Below are positions 35,345 to 47,884 of a DNA stretch of 64,000 bases, in pieces. Made by a program: the position numbers and the translations under genes. The DNA comes from Heterobilharzia americana (taxonomy: Eukaryota > Platyhelminthes > Trematoda > Strigeidida > Schistosomatidae), in the NCBI GenBank assembly GCA_944470555.2, contig OX104127.1, positions 51,822,934-51,886,933 on the forward strand, written 5' to 3'. The number at the start of each line of letters is the position of its first letter. Within the stretch, counting starts at the first letter, position 1. Under the pieces are notes generated by a model that was not told the DNA's origin, did not search any database, and saw nothing but the letters and a program-made list of their open reading frames with translations.

Positions 35345-36115
35345 ACAAGAATACGAAAGTTGTTTGAGTAGACATCAGTACTGCCCTGTAAACTGACAAA
35401 GCACGGATTTAGCACCTGTTTTTTCCTCCTTTTAGTGAGAATGTAGCAAAAGTCTTCTACAAGATGTCCAGCAAGTATTCCAAACTATGTCCTGTGGCTG
35501 ATATACCTCCGAACAATAAGATCACTTAATATATGTTTCGGATATGCCTAAGCACAACCTTGTGGATTCATTTTCGTCAGAATTCTTGTCAACAGTTTAG
35601 ATATCAGTGATCAGATGATGATAAACTAATGACGTACATATTTCGGTTCTGCAGGAAGAATCCAGGCAAGTGACACGATTATCTTACGCTCATCAATCAG
35701 GAAAAACATGAATACTAACTTCTAATGAATATTTAACTAAGAAATGCATTCTTGTTTTCAATAACTGTTTCGGTTGAATAAAATTATGGTAATCGTCTTT
35801 GAAAGTATCCAAAACTTTCTAGCCATCAAAGGCTTCACGACCTTGAGTGCGAGTAAATTTCACATATCAGTCCCTGAATGACTTGTCATCAAAACTGCAC
35901 TTTAATTTGCATTGCTGTTCATAAATATTCATAATGTAAAGCGCTGACTACAGATGTCCAGTTCTATAAACATTGTATTCAGATTAATTTTGTGGAAACA
36001 GATATATGGTCACGTAAAGAAAAATCATAATGCCCATAGTTACTTCGTAATTAATTAGAAATTTGTTTATTTACAGTCTTTAAGCAAGAGATAATGTATA
36101 GTAGAATGGTTAGAC
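35345..36115. other. Intron, nothing recognised
   Basis: No feature supported. Confidence 0.4.
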
Positions 36116-36129
36116 ATTCACAAGAAATC

Positions 36130-36450
36130 TAAGAGTGCACTGGTTAGTCACTGGTGGGCAACCAACTTCATGTTGTCTAGACCTAAGTTCAGATCGAATT
36201 ATATTGGACATTTTGCAAGGCTACTTGGTTCAATATGGCTATGTTAGTTAGTTGGAGGCAATCAGCAGGAAGCTGTGGACTTGGGTTTTATGCTTATTAA
36301 AACTCCTCAGCAAGAGGTATCTGCAACCCCGAGAGGACTGACGTCCCACCTGAGATTCAAACCGGGTACTGCATTCAGAGAAGTTACCACTGATCTATTC
36401 TGGCCATGATTGACTCTCAGTAGGACTAGGTTTGAGGTTTCCTGCCGACT
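36130..36450 (-). mobile_element. tRNA-derived SINE family 3
   Basis: Minus-strand tRNA-like head at 36415-36345 ('agatcagtggtaacttctc', B box 'ggtttgaatctc') and body to 36130. Same order as 11880-12070; body shared with 2215-2440 and with the window end at 63900-64000. Confidence 0.6.
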
Positions 36451-36884
36451 GCCTCTATCCAGCTAAAATCTAAGAGTTCCAAGACTATAAATTTTACTTC
36501 AAGATGATTTCGTACTTTGGAGACTATGGTTTCTACCGCTGTCCTTAAACACGCATATAACGCTGATTATTTTATTTGTTATCCACACGCAAATCTGGTA
36601 ATTATCAGAGACGTTGTGGTAATTGGAAGTCTGGTAACTATACGCATGAAACACAACAGCATTTATCTTTTGGCAGGTACAAAAGTTAACTGCATGTCGA
36701 TGAATTGCATGTTTTGCTGGCGGAGGAACACTGTCAGCCACTCGAATTCACGCAGTAAAAAATTCATCTTGTCGACTGATTTCATACACTTGGTACTATG
36801 TTTAAACAAAGACATCTAGTTTGTGTTTTTTAGAAAGATGAATCAGAAGAATAGTTAAACCATAAAGCGAGAAATTTTAAGGAT

Positions 36885-37220
36885 TTCATCATAGGGTGAC
36901 AACAGTTAGAGAACAGTTGAAAACACTGGAGCATTGAACAGATGTTTCCTTATAGTATCCAACTTATCTGCAGTGGATATCCGTAACTCCGTCAGCGGTA
37001 GAACCCAGGATCTTTAGGTTCTTCAGTGACCATACTACCAATGAGCTACTGGGTCAGGATTCAGCCGTCCTGTTAGTTCACAACGCAGCGCGACCTGGCC
37101 GGGTCATGGGTGCATGCTGCTGAAGAGTGCTATATCTGGTGCTCTTGGCTTCACGATGGTTTTCCAACTGGTATCAGTCAATGATGAATGCCAACTTGAA
37201 GTCAGCAAATTTTAACAAAC
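36885..37220. mobile_element. SINE family 2 remnant, opposed halves
   Basis: Minus-type half (36890-37070: tRNA-like, 'gtagaacccaggatcttta') joined to a plus-type end (37090-37220: 'gctgctgaagagtgct', ending 'cagtcaatgatgaatgcc'). The hammerhead is truncated. Confidence 0.55.
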
Positions 37221-37224
37221 CATC

Positions 37225-38180
37225 AGATTACAAATTTCTGTACAATTTTGATTCAAGAAAAATCTTTTTTAGTTTTTATTTCACTCAAATTAAGCAGTGA
37301 AAAGTTATTTAAACAATACACCTCCTATAATGATTTATAGCATGAAGGTTTTCTAAGATAAAGAAATAAAGAAGGAAATAAACAGAGAGGCTGATAATAG
37401 TTTACCTTACAATGTCAATAATTTACTGAGGGTTACTATTTTTGATTCAATGTCTCATTAATCTTCACCTTTTGTTGAATAATCAGTTAGCAGTTATACA
37501 TACACATGCAGAGACACTTTCGATATTTACTTGACAAATGTTGAATACTAAAAACTTATCACATTTCTAAATACTCCATCATATACTTTGCATATAAGAA
37601 TAATTTTTTAAAGATGAAACTAAAGTTTCTAGCTTGTCAATCAAAACGAAAACATAAACAACATTCTAGAACAATTTACGTTGAGAGATGCAAAGAAGTA
37701 AGTATTTGTAAGTTAATAAAAATTTATAGTTTAAATTTATCATTATACTTCGGTTAACAGTGAATGCATTAACGTTTGACAAAAAAAAGCCGTAACTGAA
37801 CTGTAAGCATTAAAAGTTGTATAGTTGTATACAGTTTTATCTTCTCCATCTGTACTAGTTAATTGTTATGTTATTTAGTTTTGAAGTAATAGATTGTCAA
37901 CGTTGTCAGCCTAATGTATTGGTTTCGTTAATGACAACCTATAGATTTTGAACAGGCTGTAAGTTCTATACATCAAAAACATGTTACTATCAAAGATTCT
38001 TCAGTATTAAACTTATTTGTCTGAATTCGTGTAATTCATTGAAGTGTTACCGTACTATGCTACCTATACATTATTTGGAAACTGTTTTCTTCGAACTCCT
38101 TACAACATCTGGTCAGCATTTCTGTGTTGTATCGCATGAAAATCAAGACTTTAAGCTACTCAATCATGGACTGTAAGCTT
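37225..38180. other. Intron, nothing recognised
   Basis: Very AT-rich. No repeat recognised. Confidence 0.4.
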
Positions 38181-38189
38181 AACTTATGG

Positions 38190-39085
38190 TACACTCATAG
38201 TCACGAGTAGGTAATAAACGTCACTTCTCGAGCTAGTTACATTTTACTCCAATTTTCGGCTCAGCTCCCAGTCACAGGCAGAACATCCGTTTGCTTGGAC
38301 TTTATCGTCTCTTGAACCTGGGTGATTGATCGTCTCATCTTGCAGGAACCATCCATCAGTGAAGACTTCACATGAAAACGAACCCTCCCTCCCATCCGTC
38401 AGACTTCAACGTACCGTCGTTCATGGAATGTTTGGCTTGTTGACTGTATTTACCTCACCCTGGGCAGAAGGTACCCGGGCTACGTCTCGATGATAGTCCA
38501 CAACCTTACGGACAGTGATGCAGTACACCCTCATGAAGTAACCCACCTCAGTCCTTTGGTTCACCAAAGGCTCACTCTGGGGCACTCACATATCCCTTTG
38601 GGACGACTACAACACACGGTACGTATCATTTAGGAATAGATACCACTTACATTCACAAGGTAAGCCATAAACACTTCTCTTGTGATTGCTTAAATACCAG
38701 TGACCACCAGAATTAGGACGATAAACTCCCTTAATTTTTCTGTGGTACACTGTTCCCAGAACTAATTAACTGGACCAAGCCCACAAGTCCTTCTGTGCCT
38801 TGCTGATTCTCGCCACTGACATCACTTAAGGATCTCATCGACTGCCTTTTTCGTTAAGTCAACTAGATAGTATATTGATTAGAATCCGGTGGGACCGTGT
38901 AGAGGCTTGTCGTCGTGTATGTAACTAGGCTCGACCGGTATTCGCTAGTGTACATACCACCTCAGGCTTTCCTGACCAGCAACTCGAATAACCAAACCAC
39001 TTTAGAGCCCCTCGCTTGTTACTAGATGTTGATGACCTGACACGTCACTATGGAATGGTATTTGGCCACCTTAGGAGAAACATAG
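38190..39085. repeat. GC-richer block, unknown
   Basis: About 0.9 kb clearly richer in C and G than its surroundings, without long open frames, including 'agaaggtacccgggctacg' and 'gttcaccaaaggctcactc'. No second copy in the window. Composition suggests inserted DNA such as a retroelement untranslated region, but nothing identifies it. Confidence 0.35.
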
Positions 39086-39089
39086 TTAC

Positions 39090-40275
39090 GAAGGGCTTGG
39101 AAATAGTAAAGTGATATTTAATACAATTTTTACTGAGAAGTCAAGGGGGCCTCAGTAGACCTTGATCCAAATAGTGTGTTTCCACCTATGTATTGGATTC
39201 AGACGGAAGTTGATCGGGTTTTTACAAACAGCTAGCTTGATGATCTATAAGGATACCGATTGTTTGATAATAATGGTTCATTTTCTACAAACAGGAGGAA
39301 CATAGTTTTTAACATACCGACCAACAGACCATCATAAATCATTTAACTTTGAATGGCAGTATGTTAGTTATTCCTTAATACTGTTGAGTAATATTGCTCT
39401 TCTTCGAACGCCTTCTCTGGAATACTTTCTTAATCAGAGGAAATAATTTACTGGATCCAGAAGATTTGGTACAAGTGTATTGGTATTCTAATAATATACT
39501 TCAATCTTCGTGATGACTTTTTATTGTCTTAACAGAGACTGATAAGACATGACGGAACGATTACAAAACCCGGTGAAGTTTTTCTGTATGGTATAGTTGG
39601 TGAATAAATTAAAGTGGAACTAAAATGTCAAATAGCCTTTTTCATAGCTGACCTACTAAGCGTAATTAGATAGGACTAGAATAATGTTGGAAGGTGAGTG
39701 AACTGCAACTTAACCTATGACGAAACAAAACACTCAACTGCACAAAATGAAATTATATGATTGGTTCGAAAACTGATGATTGTTACGATTTCCTGCAAAG
39801 ACAACTTGAACGGCTGAATAGTAGTGAATTCGAAACATTTAAACGTCGGCCATTCAGAAAAAGTTGAAATCCTACCCGCTTATTATTGGAAATATTTACC
39901 TAAACTTGTCTCAGACTAATGAAAACAACCCAAATTTTTGATTTAGGAAGAAGCAAAGCAGCTTAAGACAGTAATGTTAACAGAGAAATGTATTTCAATG
40001 GTGACTGTGCAGTAATTGCAACAAGAGGAGACTAGTTATATGATAGTTTCCTGGTTTCATTTTAACTTCCATGTTCATCAATTTAATCTTTGTTTTACAT
40101 TATTAGATCGACATTTTGGTGTTCCTTTGAATAATTTTATTTCTTCCAAGTTTAATTCTAACAAATATGTAACATGATGGTTAGTCGAACAGAATATCCT
40201 GATATGAGTAAGTTCTGTGAGGAGCTGTGATCGCTGAATCGGGTTAGTTACCCCATTTTTAACCAGTTATTTTTA
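39090..40275. other. Intron, nothing recognised
   Basis: No feature supported. Confidence 0.4.
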
Positions 40276-40284
40276 AAAGTAATG

Positions 40285-40540
40285 GATAGTAGGTAGCAGG
40301 GGAATCTAGGACATGCGTTTCGTCCCGTTAAGGACTCGTCAGGTGGATGTAACTTCCTCTCAGCGAGTGGTGTTGTTTCCACTAAGACTGAAGGGGTAAA
40401 TAAGACGACATGCATGTCCTGGATTCTCCTGCTAGCCACTGTTGATCAATAACATCAAATTTAAAAGTACCGGTAATAATTAGTCATTCATACAGAAGTC
40501 GATATGCCAATAGTGACGGTCAGTTCGGCCCAATCAAAGG
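40285..40540. mobile_element. Sm-alpha SINE, opposed pair
   Basis: Minus-strand hammerhead at 40352-40300: CTGACGA, stem II GTCC/GGAC perfect, GAAAC, cleavage triplet GTC. Stem I is weakened by two mismatches. It abuts a plus-strand half (40395-40540) with 'catgtcctggattctcc' and a 3' region, so the two halves face each other near 40390. Confidence 0.7.
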
Positions 40541-40879
40541 CGGAGATTCACAAGCTATGAATTGCAAGTTATTTTTTGGCATTCTAAATTTGTTTTTGGC
40601 TGAAATCACTTTGACTGAAAACCTTAAAACTGTTAAGATAGCCATGGGACGAATATGACGAAATCTTTCTAAGGGTAATGACCATGAGTCTTATTTTATT
40701 AAGTTAACTGATTTGTGTAAGCGATTGCGTAACAAAATACTGTTTATATAACGTATGAGTGAATATTCAAATCAGGTGTCTGAAGAAAAACCTGTTTATG
40801 ATGCCAATTTAGATGCTTCATTGAACCTCCGGAGTGACTGTGTTCACACAAGAATGTGATGAAATTCTTCGTAAGGTTA

Positions 40880-41580
40880 GAATGTAATCTATAGTTTCAG
40901 ATGCGAACAAAGCTTATATAAACTGCTTAGTTTTCATGATTGCAGCTCTGTTGCATTTCTTCCCCCTTTTTCCTTTCTTGGATTACTAAAAACACTATGC
41001 TGTATTGTGTAGAACCTTGCAGATTGACAACAGAACTAGTGATGTACCGCTAAACCCTCTAGTTAAAACAACAGTTGTGAACAAACATATTGATATATGT
41101 AAATATCTGATTGGGGTTATTTTATCAGGTGAACAGCATCCGCTTTACTCAAAGTTGTTTGTATGTCACTCGTCAGGGAAGACCAGGAGGAAGTGCATAA
41201 GATTTAGTGCACGTACTACTCAAAGGATGAACTCTACATTACCGTATTTAACTTATCTCCAGTGTGATGAAGGAAGTCGTTCAAATGAGTTAACTAATCA
41301 ACTTTTATTTCTGAAAGCAAACTAATTAGAGATGACAGATTATCCTGTTGTTTAAGTATTACGAATCTGATTGTTAATGTGATTGCCTGCCTAATAACCT
41401 CTATTTCCCTGAAAGGTGTTGATGGAGTGAGTGTTTTTATCTTTTATGAGTAGTTTCTACTAGTTTCATTTTGCTGTGTATACATGTTGACTGTTTCTAT
41501 TTACGTGATGTAATATGATATATTGAAAATTCTGCAGAGAATTCTTGAAATATCTTTCAGAATAAAGCCGTTATTATCAT
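40880..41580 (+). mobile_element. Non-LTR retrotransposon 3' end (CR1/Jockey-like), copy E2
   Basis: The last 600 bp are almost identical to 45460-46055; the 106-codon frame at 41005-41325 is the same as that at 45497-45817. Upstream, 40885-40950 aligns with 45180-45245, then about 200 bp are missing relative to E1. The 3' end lies around 'atatctttcagaataaag'. The terminal frame itself has no domain I recognise; family assignment comes from E1. Confidence 0.75.
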
Positions 41581-41810
41581 TTTTTTATAAAAAATATAGA
41601 GGAAGTATAATGAACACTACAGGGAAGTTTCATATAATTTATACTTGAAAGAGACCACTTGGTTTATGATATAAATAACCATATTTTGAGTATCAACTAT
41701 TCAGTACAGGAAAATACAATGGTCTTTAGACGAGTCTGCGCTTCGTGGCTGTATCTTAGTCATTAAGTCACATACAGTTTAGAAAAACATATTTTTTTAC
41801 CTCAACTTAC

Positions 41811-42056
41811 CTCAAATGGTAGGCCAGGATCAAGAATGGAATAGATTAACATTCCATTTAATCCTATATCACAATCAGTTGCAGTTACCATGCCAATTAG
41901 CCTTGATCCAGTATAATTTTGCATAAAATCTTCATCTATGGTAAAGTTATACTCAGACTGAGAGAATGTAGGTACGCAGTCATTGATATCATCCAATATT
42001 ACATGAATTTTTGTAGAAGCTGATAAACTAGGCTCACCTGAATCAAATGCAACCAC
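41811..42056 (-). CDS. Cadherin gene, exon b (82 codons)
   Basis: Begins VVAFDSGEPSLSASTKI, ending one cadherin repeat with the linker DDINDCVPTF, then starts the next with YNFTIDEDF, TATDCDIGLNG and IYSILDPGLPFE. Acceptor ...aaatag before 42056, donor gtaagt at 41810; 246 bp, phase 0 at both ends. The DxNDx calcium motif has Cys where Asn is usual (NDC), and the next DxD motif is DCD, adding a second cysteine. Exon a ends RERVPNGYHFM, so the join YHFM-VVAFDSG restores a canonical strand. Confidence 0.93.
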
Positions 42057-42249
42057 CTATTTAGGGAATACAAACAACAATAAAATACTAATAGTAGTTT
42101 AAATCAAATGAGACAACAAGGGAATTAAAGATTTATTTTTACTTTTATATATTTATGCGATACTATTAACCTGACCAATTATTTCCAATAACACATCAGG
42201 TCGAGAATAATGAGCACCCAACTGTTAAAAAGAAAAAACTTTTTTATTT

Positions 42250-42725
42250 ATCATGCGTTCAGAGGAGCTGAGCTTGCCGACAGAACAGACATGAGAATAA
42301 AGAGAGCAGTAAAAAGGAGCTATCAGAAGGCCAAACTTATATCAGTAAACTATACTCTGTGCACTATGCACTAGTGTATAGTGGGTAATTACTCTTTTCA
42401 CGTCACCTCGAAACGGACTTATAAATTCATATGCATTCGCGATAGCAAGTACATTGCAAGGATTGATAGGAGGACATCCATTCGGTTCATTGAGCATATC
42501 CCAAATAATCTTAGCCGAAAACAAGCAGAGTTTTAACTAAAGCGATCGGTAGACACCTCATAGACTCGGGGCATCAGGTTGGTAATTCAAATGGTTTTAA
42601 AATAGTCAGTGGACAGTAAATACCTAGGCAGCTAGCCTTTACAGAAGCAACTACTATAAAGTGTTTTAAACCTGATCTATGAACACAAAAGGGCAGTGTG
42701 CTGAGTCTTTCAATTCCATAGTGAC
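42250..42725 (+). mobile_element. PLE family 4 fragment (GIY-YIG domain)
   Basis: Broken plus frames read 'SKYIARIDRRTSIRFIEHIP' and 'LNLIYEHKRAVC', the shape of a GIY-YIG core (YIGRTxRRxxxRxxEH). It matches the ends at 17500-17900 and 54980-55250. Stops in all frames. Confidence 0.55.
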
Positions 42726-42729
42726 TACA

Positions 42730-43850
42730 ATTTGATCTTGTTTCATTATGGTTAAAATTAGCATCATTTGTTCCTTTCTTTCACTTCTTACCGCACTGTT
42801 CAAATAATTCTCTTCATAACTAAATTATGTTACTTGACAGTCATTGTACTTTCAGATTGCATTCAGCTGAGGAATATTCATCAAGTAAAAAGATGATTTC
42901 ATTTCATTCTATAAATCTAATCTCCTTTACTTTACTTGAGTTTCAAACGGCCTGTTGTTCTGAATATTTCCACTCAAGGAAATGCTTATCCTATATCCCT
43001 TAGTTCATCGTTCTGTGTTAGGAAATTCTTTTTTGATGAAGGATACCGAGATTAAGTCAAGAAATTGAATACGTAAACGGTTGTCCTGAAGCTAAAGGAT
43101 TCTACTTTTATGTTATCATGAGATTCCTGACACTTTTTCACACTTTTTTGAGCGAATGTTATCTAAAAGGGGAGAAATACTACAGTTCATAATATTGCAC
43201 CCATTTTAACATCTTTAAACTGAAGAGAAGGAAATAGATGAAGTAAGTACGGTAAAAAAAATGTTCACTCTTCGGCTTAATGAACGTGTTCGCTCTGAAG
43301 TAACTTTCTTCATTCTAATGTATTTTCGTGTTTCAAAGTGACAAAACCATTTCGATTTGATTGGTACCTCAGTAGTCACTAACTATAAAGGTTACACGAG
43401 TCTTTTTTAAGCATCTATACAGAATAACACCTAAGTGACTTGTTTAGAAAATATAGTTGAAATGCCATCTGTAGGATAAAGCTAAAATTCTTCCGACTAG
43501 TGTACATACAAAGTATATTTCCCAGTTCAACGAACAAATGTTCTTGTCAGTATTCCATGTTTCACACTACATATACTTCAACAATTACAACCAAGAATTT
43601 GTATAATTCATTGTAATCCAAGGAGAATTCCCAGGCTAATATAAAATTTGATCTAAATGAAAAGTAGATGAAACAATTCGATATTCAAGCATCTCTCTAA
43701 ATCTCATTGGTTCTTACGTAATGCCTAAGGCGACTAAATCCACGAAATCTAGCAAGCTAACATGAGTGGGTTGATATTCTTTAAACCGGATGATCATTTT
43801 GCAAATGATTTATAAAATTAAATAGTCGACGTCGAAATTTCTTATAGCTT
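42730..43850. other. Intron, nothing recognised
   Basis: No feature supported. Confidence 0.4.
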
Positions 43851-43854
43851 ATTA

Positions 43855-46060
43855 GTTTCCTGATTTCGGCTCGGCTGTGATATCAACAGGGTTTCCGCTC
43901 AACTCAACCTTGTGTGAGTGAAATAGCTGTTAGCTGTTTAAATCACTTTGCGCTGACTTGCGAAATCTTCAGATCAGACTGACTGCTTTCTAACTATTCA
44001 AGTTATTCAGTCGTATATTCCGTTAGCTTTATATAACTAGTTTAAGTGCAAACTATTGTTCAACGACTTCTTGCCTTGAAAGATTTTAGAGTATTAGGTG
44101 TTGAACTGATACGGAAATTGATTTAGACTCGGCAACACACAGTCTATTCATTGTAAGCTTGCTGTGTTTCTGGATGCTGAGAAAAATGAGAGTTTTAATG
44201 AAATCCATGGAAGATTCTTACAAAAAGGGCTCTCCCAGCATGTAAAAACCTTTTAAAAACCTCACATGTTGCCATCTGTGCTTTGAACAAATCGTTTTTA
44301 CACCAACCAACCCGTTCCATCTCACACTGTCCACAGATTTCCAATGAAGAATGGTGTCAAGAGTTCACCGACAAAGATGTTTTCAAATGTCTCCAGTCCA
44401 GGAACCCTTCACACAGTTTAGGTCCGGATGGTATGTCAAGCTTCGTATTTCATGCCATCCATTAGCCAACATGTTCAATAGATCGTTTTTAGAAAACAAC
44501 ATATTAGCTACATAGAAAGATATTAAGAGGGTCCCCATACGTAAATCAGGGACTCCGAGTGCATCTCCAAACTTCTTCCGACCGTAGTTACCTCCCCGTT
44601 CTTGAAAATAATGTAGAAGCTAACAATCCTTGTGGTTGAACCCTCAGTGAAGACCTTTGGAGCCCTAATTAGTTTTCGTATAAAAGCAGAAGAAGCACTC
44701 TGAATCTAAACACTGTCTTATATCTCAATATTGCTCGTAATCTTGATAGAAACACTAAGTATGCCAGGTATGCCTTTTTAGACTAAACTTCAGTATTTGA
44801 TTCTGTCCCAACACCCATTTTGTTAGACAAGCCATACGGGAGTCATACTGGGCCCTGAATAAACGGTTAGATGTATTCCTTTTTCTCTGAGAGGAAACAA
44901 CATACTTTGCATAGAGGGAAGAGCTCCATCTCATTGCTTACTGTGACTAGTGTTGCCCAAGGAGCCGTTCTTTCCCCATATTTTTTCTCTTTCTTTCTGC
45001 TTGACTTACCTTCTTCAACTGGCATCAATTTCATCAAATGTGGTGGTGATGCAACGGCTTCCATACCTATCTCCTCTGCGACAGATTACTTTCAACCGAA
45101 TGATTTTCTATCTGCTGCTTGACGATGATCCTCTGTGAATGATCTCGTGCTTAATTCTTCAAAATATCGGACTTTAATCTTCAGTTTTAGATGTGAAAAT
45201 AATTCATGTAAACTGCTCGAGTCTCATGATTCCACGTCTGTTGATGGTCGCGCATCAGCGAAAGTTGAAAATGTGACTCATATCGAAGTGTGCTTTTCTT
45301 CGAACTTTTCCCAGTCATCGCATATATTACTACTTTCCAAAACAGTCTCCCCCCTTACTTTCTGTATTAGGAAGCTGAAAGTACCTGGTATAACTCAGCC
45401 TCTCATGTTGGGTTTTATGGACTCCTGCATCTTCCCCGTTGTCCTCTATTGTTCCCCTTTTATTCCTTCTTGGATTACTAAAAACACTATGCTGTATTGT
45501 GTAGAACCTTGCAGATTGACAACAGAACTAGTGATGTACCGCTAAACCCTCTAGTTAAAACAACAGTTGTGAACAAACATATTGATATATGTAAATATCT
45601 GATTGGGGTTATTTTATCAGGTGAACAGCATCCGCTTTACTCAAAGTTGTTTGTATGTCACTCGTCAGGGAAGACCAGGAGGAAGTGCATAAGATTTAGT
45701 GCACGTACTACTCAAAGGATGAACTCTACATTACCGTATTTAACTTATCTCCAGTGTGATGAAGGAAGTCGTTCAAATGAGCTAACTAATCAACTTTTAT
45801 TTCTGAAAGCAAACTAATTAGAGATGACAGATTATCCTGTTGTTTAAGTATTATGAATCTGATTGTTAATGTGATTGCCTGCCTAATAAACTCTATTTCC
45901 CTGAAAGGTGTTGATGGAGTGAGTGTTTTTATCTTTTATGAGTAGTTTCTACTAGTTTCATTTTGCTGTGTATACATGTTGACTGTTTCTATTTACGTGA
46001 TGTAATATGACATACTGAAAATTCTGCAGAGTATTCTTGAAATATCTTTCACAATAAAGT
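43855..46060 (+). mobile_element. Non-LTR retrotransposon (CR1/Jockey-like), copy E1, inactive
   Basis: Broken RT frames in order: 'DKDVFKCLQSRNPSHSLGPDG' (cut here to DKDVFKCLQSRNP and LGPDGMSSFVF, from 44283), then 'SASPNFFRP', 'YARYAFLD' (motif A region), and 'QGAVLSPYFFSFFLLDLPSS' with 'KCGGDATASIPISS', where YADD has become CGGD. A 136-codon and a 106-codon frame follow. The 5' stretch 43855-44060 is a repeat shared with 55960-56200 and probably belongs to the element. Confidence 0.75.
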
Positions 46061-46299
46061 GAAGTATGTTGGATATGCATGGTAAACGTCACAGTGAATG
46101 GGATTTCTTCATCCAGGAAGAGGCCTAATATTTTTGTACATTTGGTTGGAGAAATGTAGCTAACAATTACATGTTACATGACACAAGTTTTGACTAATTT
46201 AGCTTCTACTGAGCTGACAGAAATAAGGCTTGCAGAAAGACTGGTTAGGCCGTAAGTAATTTCCTTCAGCCATTCACTGACAATCTTGCTTGCATTGTG

Positions 46300-46590
46300 T
46301 TCTTTGAGCTGGGTTGTTTAATCGTGAAGCTTTCATCGTCTTGCTAGACGACATCATCAGCACTAACTTCAATATGAAGTGAGCTGTCAGTATCTGTCCG
46401 TGAGTGATTTAGTGGCTTGCTCTGACGATGTGGTCTGTGATTGGTTGTTTCCGTCGATTGTTGTGTCTATGATTGTATAGACTTTCCTGTTGGCTGTTCT
46501 TCTGCTTGACCTTTGACCTTTCTGTCGTTTATCATCTTTCTTATTGGTTGATATATCGGGTCTACGTCTATACATAGTCTATACTTAGTC
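46300..46590 (-). mobile_element. Solo PLE family 2 end with hammerhead motif
   Basis: Minus-strand PLE 3' end without coding region, homologous to 22800-23050. Hammerhead at about 46385-46320: stem I GTG/CAC next to the core, CTGATGA (46360-46354), a six-pair stem II, GAAA, minimal palindromic stem III AGCT, cleavage triplet CTT. One extra T sits between CTGATGA and stem II. This is the best preserved core in the window. PLE hammerheads are known from published work. Confidence 0.75.
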
Positions 46591-46594
46591 AGTA

Positions 46595-47875
46595 TCACAA
46601 GTTATATTATGCGTTTCGTTCGAGTTCAAACGTATTCAACACATAAATGGGGGTCATGTCATCTACCTTCCACTGCAGATATTATTCCATGAGAATTTAC
46701 TGATAATAAAAGTGTCCTATAGTGAAAGTACTTAAAAATATGGAATGATTACTGATGTTTCAGATGCTACTGAGAATCGCTGAGCGATATCATCAGAGTC
46801 CCCTAAGCAATTATGCAGTGTTTTTTTGCCACAAGTTTGGAGATTCAAATAGATTATTGGACAAATTTTACTCCACTGACTTGAATTAGCTGATGCATTA
46901 TATACTAAGCCATGTGCGATCAGTTTTTTCCTTCACTAGTTTAACGTGTTGTTTATATGACACTTAGTTTATTGACTTGAAACTAAGGTTTTCAGTTAGA
47001 TTGTTAAGGGACGATAATACTTTTGAAGGATTGAAAATTTGTCAATACTCAACATATAACGCATCTTTTGCACTTCGGTTCTACTCAGTGTTTAGTGCGA
47101 TCAAATGACGTTCGCTGGTTTCCAGTTTACCTACCAAAATACAATGTTTTATATACCTTTGGATTGGCTTTGGCTCTCTGAAAGGTCATGCTTTATCCAC
47201 CTTAACTCTTTAAACAGTTTACCGTTTACATGTTTAATCATGTACTTTTTCTCGGAACTTCGAAGCGTAATGATAGGCTATGAAAGACTTCTGGTATTCA
47301 CGCTTTTGTGAAACATCCTGACAATCTTACTGCATATCATAATGATGACATATGTGTGATTACAGAATATTCGTTTCGATAACTTATTCTTCAGATTCCT
47401 CAGTTATAAGTAGGATTTATGCATCAACAACATTGAAATTTCTCTTATCAGTTTGTCATGAATAATATGCAGTTGTGGTAGTCAATTCAGAAAAAACTTG
47501 TATGGACGCTAATGATGAGAGCAAGTATCACTGGAATTCAATTCAAAGTAATAGATTATCAAAACAATAATATGACTTAGGTAATGGTATAAAGACCAAT
47601 ACCAGCTCCATATTATTACAACTGGTTTAAAAAACCATTCAGTGGATAAAAATGAGTCGTTTCCCATTCTGTACGGGCTTCCCATCAGCTTGCCATAAGA
47701 TATCCGTCTCCGAATTCTTTCGGATTGCTGTAGCGATAGCAATCAGGACCAAACAGCCTAAGTTATGTGTTTAAAAAGTGCAAGTACCGTGTGAACGTTA
47801 TTCATGGAATCCCTTATTCCTGGGATTCAATTCAAAATAGTTATTGAAACGATTTTACTGTGTAGTCTAATGCTA
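46595..47875. other. Intron, nothing recognised
   Basis: A 77-codon minus frame at 47509-47742 has no recognisable domain. No repeat assigned. Confidence 0.4.
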
Positions 47876-47884
47876 CAAGATGAC

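Noticed and set aside
36499..36819. Overlapping 80- and 100-codon frames on opposite strands
   Set aside because: No domain, no splice-consistent extension and no repeat partner; length is possible by chance.
44283..44465. Possible host exon with GPDG motif
   Set aside because: GPDG in this context is the start of a non-LTR RT; the flanks continue the RT in broken frames.
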